Source: Pollenia angustigena (lineage: Eukaryota > Arthropoda > Insecta > Diptera > Polleniidae). Taken from it: a DNA stretch of 64,000 nucleotides. The notes below the pieces were generated by a model. The model did no database searches. It was not told the origin of the DNA and was given only the letters and a program-made list of their open reading frames with translations. Position 1 is the first letter of the stretch; the number at the start of each line of letters is the position of its first letter. The DNA lies in contig OV884056.1 of assembly GCA_930367215.1 (NCBI GenBank), forward strand, positions 252,491,127 through 252,555,126, given 5' to 3'. Shown one piece after another: positions 57,360-64,000 of the stretch. Position numbers and translations under genes: made by a program.

Positions 57360-59520
57360 TCAAAATTCTGATCCTCTAAAACTCAACAAATAATACAAAT
57401 TCCTAAAGAAATAAGTTCTGATACGGTTGATAAATTAAGACCGATTTCCGTATTATCTGTTATTGATAAAATATTTGAAAACTTATCAACATTTTTGGAA
57501 GCAGAAAAGTTAATTTACGCAAGTCAATATGGCTTTTAAAAAGGATGTGGAACAGATGATTCTATACTTAATGTGTTTAATTATATTTGCAATGGATTAC
57601 ATAAGGGATTTTATGCAGTTCGTGGCAATTTTTGTGATTTTACCAGTGCGTTAGATCTTGTAGATCATAAAATAATGTTTAAGCTTAGTTTTTATGGAAT
57701 GATACGAAAAAAATAAGTAAAAAAAAAAAACAAGTTAGAGTGCTATATTCGGCTGTGCCGAATCTTTGATACCCTCCACCGACAGTTATTATCTTAAACT
57801 GTGACGATTTGTTATAAATTATGGATTTAGGCGACTAAACTGTTTTCCGGTAGTTGGGTTTGTATGGGGCCTAGGGTAAATTATGGACCGATCTTCACGA
57901 AATTTCACAGTCTTTTTCCCAGTCCTATAAAACTTTGATGTACCAAATTTTGTTATGATAGCATTATTTTTTACGGATTTAGGCGTACTAAACTGTTTTC
58001 CGGGAGTAGGGTTTATATGGGGCCCAGGGTAAATTATGGACCGATCTTCACGAAATTACACAGTTTTATTTCTTGTCCTATACAACTTTGATGTACCAAA
58101 TTTTGTTATGATAGCATTATTTTTTACGGATTTAGGCGTACTAAACTGTTTTCCGGGAGTAAGGTTTATATGGGGCCCAGGGTAAGTTATGGACCGATCT
58201 TCACGAAATAACACAATTTTATTTCTTGTCCAATAAAACTTTGATGTACCAAATTTTGTTATGATAGCATTATTTTTTACGTTTTTAGGCGTACTAAGTT
58301 GTTTTCCGGGAGTAATGTTTATATGGGGCCTATGGTAAATTATGAACCGATCTTCACGAAAATTCAAAGATTTATTTTTAGTTCTATAAAACTTTGATGT
58401 ACCAAATTTTGTTATGATAGCATTATTTTTTACGTTTTTAGGCGTACTAAGTTGTTTTCCGGAAGTAGCTTTGATATGGGGCCTATGGTAAATTATGGAC
58501 CGATCTTCACGAAACTTAACAGTTTAATTTCTAGTCCTATGTAACTGTGACTTGCCAAAATTTGTAATGATAGCATTGTTAGTTAGGGTTTTAGGCTTAA
58601 TATACTGATTTCCGGGAGTAGGGCTTATATGGGGCCTAGGGTAAATTATTGACGGATCTTCACGAAATTTCACAGCGTGATTTCCAGTTGAATAAGACGA
58701 ATTGTTGCGAAATCTTATATCATTTTGTGCATTTTTCCACCATTTATGTTAGTTTTTGTAACAAAATTATCAATTTTTTTTAGGTGGTGGTTCCACATTT
58801 TGATTCATAGCTCAGATCCTATTGAACCGATTTTGCTGAATTTCAATCCCAAACTGCTTAGGATAACTACAAGCAATTTGACACCAAGTTTGTTGATTTC
58901 TTTTGAGTTTTTCGAAAGTGAGCGTGTTTTCAACAGACGGACAAACGGACAGACGGACAGACAGACGGACATGGCTAAATCGACTTAAAATTACTCAAGG
59001 ACCCAGAATATATATACTTTATAGGGTCTGAGATGAATAGTAAAAAAGTTTCACACGGAATGACAAACTGAATATACCCTCTTCACAACTAATTGTGGTG
59101 GAGGGTATAAAAATTGGAAAATTGTAAGAAATATGTATAAAAAAAAAAACTGTAGTATAAGTTAAATGGAAAATGGGAAGTATGGCGTACTTCAAGGTAG
59201 TGTTTTAGGGCCGTTACTGTTTAATATTTATCAAAATTATATAAACAACATTGGCTCGCACGGACGATTAGTGCCTTCTTTATCTTAATAAAGAGAAGTA
59301 AGATTAGAAAGCTTTTGCTAAACGAGATGCTTCTTTAATTTCAGAATTCTCCAGATTGAAAGAACTGATACAAAATCCTAAAAAAGCTTAGCTTGTAAAA
59401 TTTAACCCTCAACCAAATCGTGCCTGTGGTAGAAGCATAATGTTTGTGGATGGAGAAGAAATTGCAGAAGCGAAATCTTTTAAGTATTTAGGAGCTACTT
59501 TGCAAAGTAATTTATGATAT
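57360..59520 (+). pseudogene. Jockey-group LINE RT, split by an array-type repeat
   Basis: Left part 57400-57712: KEISSDTVDKLRPISVLSVI, then DKIFENL, SQYGF followed by a stop, and motif A region FCDFTSALDLVDHKIM (usually D-SKAFD; here the context is degraded). The right part from about 59115 resumes with motif B YGVLQGSVLGPLLFNIY and ends with FVDGEEIAEAKSFKYLGATL near 59510. The 1.38-kb repeat at 57732-59110 lies between. Several stops and a lost YADD region make it inert. Confidence 0.82.
57732..59110 (+). repeat. GGTGGAGGGTATAAA array-type element, fullest copy, six ~153-bp units
   Basis: Opens AAGTTAGAGTGCTATATTCG with a GGCTGTGCC palindrome, then TTTGATACCCTCCACCGACA. GTTTTCCGGGAGTA-type anchors recur near 57843, 57995, 58150, 58301, 58455 and 58609, so the period is 151-155 bp. 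Each unit has ATGGGGCCTAGGGTAAATTA and GACCGATCTTCACGAAAT. After the array come GTGAGCGTGTTTTCAACAGA, a GGACAGAC tract and the terminus TTGTGGTGGAGGGTATAAAA. The first and last bases form TACCCTCCACC inverted ends. It interrupts a LINE. No coding capacity. Confidence 0.88.
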
Positions 59521-60049
59521 CAGTAGCTTTTTCACTATTTGCGTTCTTAGATATCACTCAGAATTTTTTGTGTATTAAAGTATGAAGCTTGATTCACCCA
59601 TGCGCTCCGAAGAATATTCTTGTCCGGATCAATTTTTTTTTTTATATTGACTTTGACGTCTAACTTTTGAAAGAAAGATAAATTATTTTGTTCGGCAATT
59701 AATTAAAATTTTAAATAAATTAAATTTGTACATAAAAGTTGAAATGATTGTTTTTTGCTGAATAATTAATTAAAAAAAATTATAATTAAAAATAATAAAA
59801 TCATTTTCGACCGTATTCTTTAACACACTTTTAGAAAACAATTCAAAATAAGTGGATGTGTTGCTATTTTGTATAATTGTTTACATCTTCAGGTGTTTTT
59901 TATATGGCTTAAAAATATTGTTGTTGCCTTGTAAACAAAAAGTGTCTTACAGTAATAGAACTTTGCTTACCATATTTATTGTGCTGTTGTTATTAATCAG
60001 AAGAGACCTGCGCTGCGCACCAGAGCCGAGCCGCATTAGTTTTTGTAGA
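59521..60049. other. Spacer left of the Transib-type insertion
   Basis: AT-rich. A GC-richer CTGCGCTGCGCACCAGAGCC patch at 60007-60026 precedes the insertion. Confidence 0.4.
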
Positions 60050-60465
60050 CGTCGCACAGTGAGACAACGCCGGCATTAAATACAAGGAGTCATTGTAGAG
60101 CTCTGAAATTTTGCACAGGTTATTTTAGAGACAATTCCAGTTTAAAAAAAAAATTGAGAAAATTCGCCCACTTTTACGCCCACAATCGAAATTTGTAAAA
60201 TGCCGTATTGTCCGTAATACTTTAGGTATAACTTTCAATTTTGGTATACTTGAATGTTATATTGTTACAAACATTATCGGAAAAAAATTTTGAACTTTGG
60301 CCCACTTTTACCCCCACCACTCATACAACATCAACATAAAAAGTGCCATATTTTCATTTAAAATGTTCCATGCAAAAATTAGAATAACACGCCCACCTCC
60401 CATTGAAATGCAATAAAAAAGAACAATTTTTTTTTTCATTCTATCAATAATTTTTTAACATCATC

Positions 60466-61197
60466 ATGGTATTCTAATGGTATCATTTGGAATCTCATCA
60501 ATCTCACTTTTTGTTTGAAAAATTCTTGAAACAGTGTGATCAAGTAATTCTTGTAATCCAACACTGCTTAAACGTTCATCAACCTTAATATTTGCAGGAT
60601 AGCATTTTTTTTTTAAACTTCTAATATTTTGTTATAGTGTGGGAATATATCACAACCAATTTTTTTTTGAAGAGCTTCTTAAAACATCATATTGGTGTCT
60701 TGATAATGAAGCATCAATTATAAGGCTGATTGCTTTCTCTGGTGTAAATGATTTTAATTGTTCACTCTTTTTATATTTTTTTTTTGCAGCAGACACTATC
60801 AAGTCTTTTGGAACACTTTCACAAAATTGAGATATTTTACTTACTTAGACCTTTCTAGGCTTTCTTCGAAGGCTTTTACAGGTCGTCCACGCTTAACGGA
60901 ATGCGAAGTGCTTGGTTGTTCATCATCCAAAGTTTCTTCACATATGGTGTAAAGCTGCGCAAGCCATTCTTCATTATCAGCCAAAAATTTACTTTTTATG
61001 CGCCCAGATTTGTTCCATTTGGATTTTAATTTTGGTATGAAAAAATTTTTTTTTCAAAAATCACGAAATTTTTGAATAATTAAGTCCGACATTTCATTGA
61101 ATTTTAATGATATGACACCAACAACAACATCAATATCTTTATTGCTATCCATCCAAATATCAGAAATTGCACTATAAGAAATTGTTGAATTATCCAT
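60466..61197 (-). pseudogene. Transib-like transposase N-terminal remnant
   Basis: From ATG at 61195-61197: MDNSTISYSAISDIWMDSNK, a stop after about 47 codons, then NEEWLAQLYTICEETLDDEQ, KRGRPVKAFEESLERSK and, frameshifted, KSFTPEKAISLIIDASLSRH with QYDVLRSSSKKNW. A CYPANIKVDERLSSVGLQEL-like stretch and LLDHTVSRIF follow. The order 'KRGRP-K-FEE-S-R-K ... SPEKALSL-IDA-LS-HQYN--R ... CYP ... LQSLLDHT' recalls N-terminal parts of insect Transib-like transposases (from memory, unverified). The catalytic DDE region is absent. Confidence 0.6.
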
Positions 61198-61679
61198 GAC
61201 CTTGTAAATTTTTTTTTAACACTTTATATAAACTTGCACTCTCAAATAGATTGTGAATTAAATATATTATTGCAATTACCGTTTGTTGATGAATAATATT
61301 TACAACAACAGAAATGTAATATTATTTTACAGTTATTACGTATAGCGACAGAATGTACGCGTTGCGTATTTTTTTAGGTTTTTGTATGTTTAAAGTACTT
61401 TTGCAAACTTTTGCTATATGTACTTTACTTTAAACGAAAGCTGAGACTTCAATCTTTCATTTGATATAAGTCTGCACCTAGGGCGAGGGGCTGCTCTATA
61501 TTTCCTAGTCCATTGAAAATACAAAATGTTCAGTTTTTACACTACAATTCTGTTGTTAAGACATTTTTTTTTTTTTAATCCAAATTTTTAATATTTTTAA
61601 TTAGGCTTAAGTTCATGAAATTTAATTTTTATTAAATTATTTAAATTGTTATAATTAAAATTGTTATTGATAATCTTTC

Positions 61680-61830
61680 ATTCTTGACGTGGCTCGGGCT
61701 CGAACCCTGGCCGGCAGGTTACCATGACATGTTTCGATCGCAACCACTCGATCTCCTCAGATGGATTTGCCGTCTTACACTCGCAGCCATCGACGACTGC
61801 TGACGTCACTAGTCAAACATCAATCCTTAA
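61680..61830 (-). mobile_element. tRNA-derived SINE of a different family, nested in Transib
   Basis: On minus, an A-box-like GATCGAGTGGTTGC (61740-61754) is followed by the B box GGTTCGAGCCC (61696-61706) at tRNA-like spacing, in a GC-rich island with CCTGCCGGCCAG between. No closed acceptor stem, so not a functional tRNA. Confidence 0.6.
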
Positions 61831-62422
61831 ACCAAATTGTATTTTAACATTTGGTAGATCGAAATTTGCTTTCCTGAATGATTATCCATTTTAATTGATT
61901 TTACATGTTTTTTCCTTTACTTCTGTTTTTTCTTTTTTCTTTCTTTTTTTTTTAATTTATTTTTTCATCTACTCATTCTACAACAACTAAATTAATTAAA
62001 GAAATTAAAAAATTAAATAAAAAAATTATGTATTTGTTTATTTTTTTTAATATTACATATTGAACTAACATATTTCAAGCGCGTTGGCATGCCTCAACTT
62101 TGACTTGCTCTAGACCAAAAAGTAATGAAGTTATGAGGCTGAAATTTCAGGAAATTGTTACAAATATATCTTTTAATATACAAATTGGACGACACGCCAA
62201 AAACCATTTTTTGCCGCGGTTACTATAGGGCTGTCTCACTGTGCGTCGTCGTTGATGGTATAGTTCCATCCGGCTAATACCCGAATTTAACTTGCGGCTA
62301 GCAATTTTTACAACAAAACACTTGCGGCGTCAAATTATATCGACTTAGGACTCTGATGTTTAGTAAAGAAACAAAATCAATTTTTTTTGATTTGCCAGGG
62401 GTTACTTCAATAGGTACAGTAA

Positions 62423-62792
62423 CAGCCGTACCTAAACAAAAGCGGAAAGCGTTTTCTAGCTGTCAAAAATTCTCATGCCCATACAATTTATATGAAGCAT
62501 CCCTAAATAGCGCGGCGTCAACACTTTGTAATTGGAAAATCCTATTTTGATAGCGCGTTTAATAGTGAAGTTGGCCGCTATTGTTAATAAACAATGACAA
62601 TTTAGCTTTTCTTTGTCAATCTAGCTGTTTTTTCTCATCTTTTTATTTCTATTATGTGGATTTTTTAAAAAAAGAAGGTTAACACTACTGTTTGTGACAA
62701 AACGTTTACGCTCTTGTTTAGGTATGGCATATCAGCGTAACAGCTTAGCGGAAGAAAACGTTCCGCCTTCCGCCCTTGTTTAGGAACGGCTG
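62423..62792. mobile_element. PIF/Harbinger-like MITE, TIR CAGCCGTACCTAAACAA, TSD TAA
   Basis: CAGCCGTACCTAAACAA (62423-62439) and reversed CAGCCGTTCCTAAACAA (62776-62792) match at 16 of 17. TAA flanks both ends (62420-62422 and 62793-62795), the trinucleotide target typical of PIF/Harbinger. Inner GCGGAAAGCG motifs repeat near both ends. 370 bp. Confidence 0.82.
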
Positions 62793-62862
62793 TAAGAGAA
62801 AATCGAACAAGTAATGTGAAATAATCTTCTCCCATTTTATTAAAGAAAAACCAATAAGAGTG

Positions 62863-63110
62863 CTGTATTCGGCTATGCCAAATATTTGATACCATCCTCT
62901 GACAGCTAGGATATTTCAAGAGTGGGCAATGTATTGGACCTGTGGTAAATTATGAACCGATCTTTATGAAAGTTGACAGTGTGATTTGTAGTCATATAAA
63001 ACTGTGACAGAACAAAATTTATTACAATAGAATTATTTGTTATAGTTTTAGGCGTACTAAAGTGTTTTTCGAGAGTGGGCTTTATATGGGGCCTATGGTA
63101 AATTATGTGC
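62863..63110 (+). repeat. GGTGGAGGGTATAAA array-type family, 5' partial copy
   Basis: GTGCTGTATTCGGCTATGCC then TTTGATACCATCCTCTGACA and two units (GGTAAATTATGAACCGATCT; GGCGTACTAAAGTGTTTTTC) match the start of the copy at 57732. Confidence 0.75.
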
Positions 63111-63855
63111 ACCCAAAGTGCCTTGGAGCATATCATAATTAAATTAAAAATGAAATTTATATAAATATCTTTTTTAATTTTTTTTTTTTTTTTACTAAAG
63201 ACGTGAATAAAAAATTTTAATTTAAAATGTTTGCAAATGCGCTTAATTTTTTTATCGCTAAGGCCCAACGTTTCGTTTTCGCAACGGGGGTTATCTGGGC
63301 TCCCACGTATCCGATTTGCCCGAAATTAGTTTTCTTTCATATTGAGGTATAAACAATAACATTTTAAAAGTTTCATCAGTATAGCTCAATGGGATCACGG
63401 CTCGGGCCTTAATGGGTTAAATCAGCTGATTTAAATTCAAAATAGCACACTTAATTTTATGTTATTACTTTAAGGCCTATGACTTTATGACACCTTGTGA
63501 ATCCCCCAATAATCTGAAAAGGAACAAGTCCAGTTTACTAACGCAGCTCTAAATAAAAAAAAGGTACATAGGGTAAAAGAAAATCGAAAAATAAGAAGAC
63601 AAAATTAAATGGCAAAATTCTCGGAAACGCATAGTTTCCGAGTTATGGATCTCTGAATTTTTCATATAAATTTGCGATTTCCCTTTACATTTCTGAACGT
63701 ATATGGTATTATTTAAAAGCATTTGAACCGATCTTTCTGGAAATGCAAAATTTATTTAAAACTTTTTAACTCTTAAGCTCCTAATACAGTTTGTACAAAA
63801 TTTATATCAAAATGTTACGGAAGTGCACTAGGTAATAAAAATGTAGTCAAATAAA
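63111..63855. other. Spacer
   Basis: Poly(T) near 63177-63194. A GCAACGGGGGTTATCTGGGC patch at 63281-63300. No gene supported. Confidence 0.35.
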
Positions 63856-64000
63856 CCCCAGCTTCTCTAAATAAAGCTTCTGTACATAGCCGACCTTCGG
63901 CCGGGCGCAAGGATTTTATCCTCTATGGTATAACAAACACCGGCTTCGCTAAGTAAAACCTCTCCGCATAGCCGGCCTTCGGCCGTGCGCATGAATTTTC
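63856..64000 (+). repeat. 82-bp tandem repeat with GGCCTTCGGCC hairpin, runs off the window
   Basis: Two units: GCTTCTCTAAATAAAGCTTC.. CCGACCTTCGGCCG (from 63861) and GCTTCGCTAAGTAAAACCTC.. CCGGCCTTCGGCCG (from 63943). The second has a perfect GGCC-TTC-GGCC style palindrome. The array likely continues to the right. Confidence 0.8.

Larger units (their letters stand above)
60055..62243. mobile_element. Transib element, TIR CACAGTGAGACA, TSD CGTCG
   Basis: CACAGTGAGACA (60055-60066) is inverted as TGTCTCACTGTG (62232-62243) and flanked by CGTCG at 60050-60054 and 62244-62248. The CACAGTG terminus and 5-bp CG-rich duplication (CGNCG) fit the known Transib preference. Inside are CGCCCAC repeats (60170-60410), a minus-strand transposase remnant (60466-61197) and a tRNA-like SINE on minus (61680-61830). 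2,189 bp, decayed. Confidence 0.88.

Noticed and set aside
58056..58367. 103-codon minus ORF with repeated HRPHINITPGKQLSTPK-like peptide
   Set aside because: The peptide repeats because the ~153-bp DNA units repeat; it is a by-product of the array.
61680..61760. Functional tRNA on the minus strand
   Set aside because: A and B boxes are present but no closed acceptor stem; it is embedded in a decayed transposon.
62906..63268. 120-codon minus ORF
   Set aside because: It is read through array-type repeat units and poly(A); no domain and the same peptide style as at 58056.

Overview
This is an AT-rich eukaryotic intergenic window with no complete host gene. It is packed with decayed transposable elements on both strands. 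The families point to a higher (schizophoran) fly, perhaps a calyptrate or tephritid: mariner of the DD41D (rosa) type, hobo/Hermes-like hAT termini, Transib-type termini, Penelope, Jockey-group LINEs, tRNA-derived SINEs, and abundant TACA/TA microsatellites. The species assignment is inference. No bacterial, viral, rRNA or functional tRNA gene was seen.

Layout. 0-5 kb: a LINE reverse-transcriptase fragment running off the left edge, a ~113-bp tandem module, and a Penelope 3' half split by a hAT element (8-bp target duplication, TSD), which itself carries a mariner scrap. 5-8 kb: a TIR-bounded element with 'CGCCCAC' repeats, then a second TIR structure carrying a tRNA-like SINE and a small MITE. 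9-12.3 kb: a 604-bp hobo/Hermes-like hAT, a foldback and a 314-bp tandem duplication. 13.8-15.8 kb: a Jockey-group LINE fragment abutting a mariner remnant. 15.8-22.4 kb: mostly featureless. 22.4-26.3 kb: two pogo-like elements, one holding a MITE that holds a SINE, the other holding a mariner remnant and a long-armed hAT. 28.3-30.5 kb: an internally deleted DD41D mariner beside an array-type repeat. 32-36 kb: a GAGCG-rich TIR element and a ~1.2-kb foldback. 37-43 kb: MITEs, Helitron-family pieces and palindromes. 43.85-48.5 kb: a three-level nest (array repeat > LINE with 16-bp TSD > 1.49-kb giant foldback with 4-bp TSD) whose layers can each be undone at base level. 51-54 kb: a Transib-type element and a hAT element. 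55.8-64 kb: a Helitron, a LINE split by an array repeat, a second Transib-type element with transposase remains and a nested SINE, a PIF/Harbinger-like MITE, and an 82-bp tandem repeat at the right edge.

The genes do not form a pathway. What links them is insertion history: seven or more elements have exact target-site duplications, so relative ages can be read directly. Two elements beginning CACAGTG with 5-bp CG-rich duplications match the hallmarks of Transib, the family related to the RAG1 recombinase. The dense nesting on both strands, the lack of host genes and the several kilobases of foldback sequence suggest old heterochromatin, possibly a small-RNA-producing locus; this last point is inference only.
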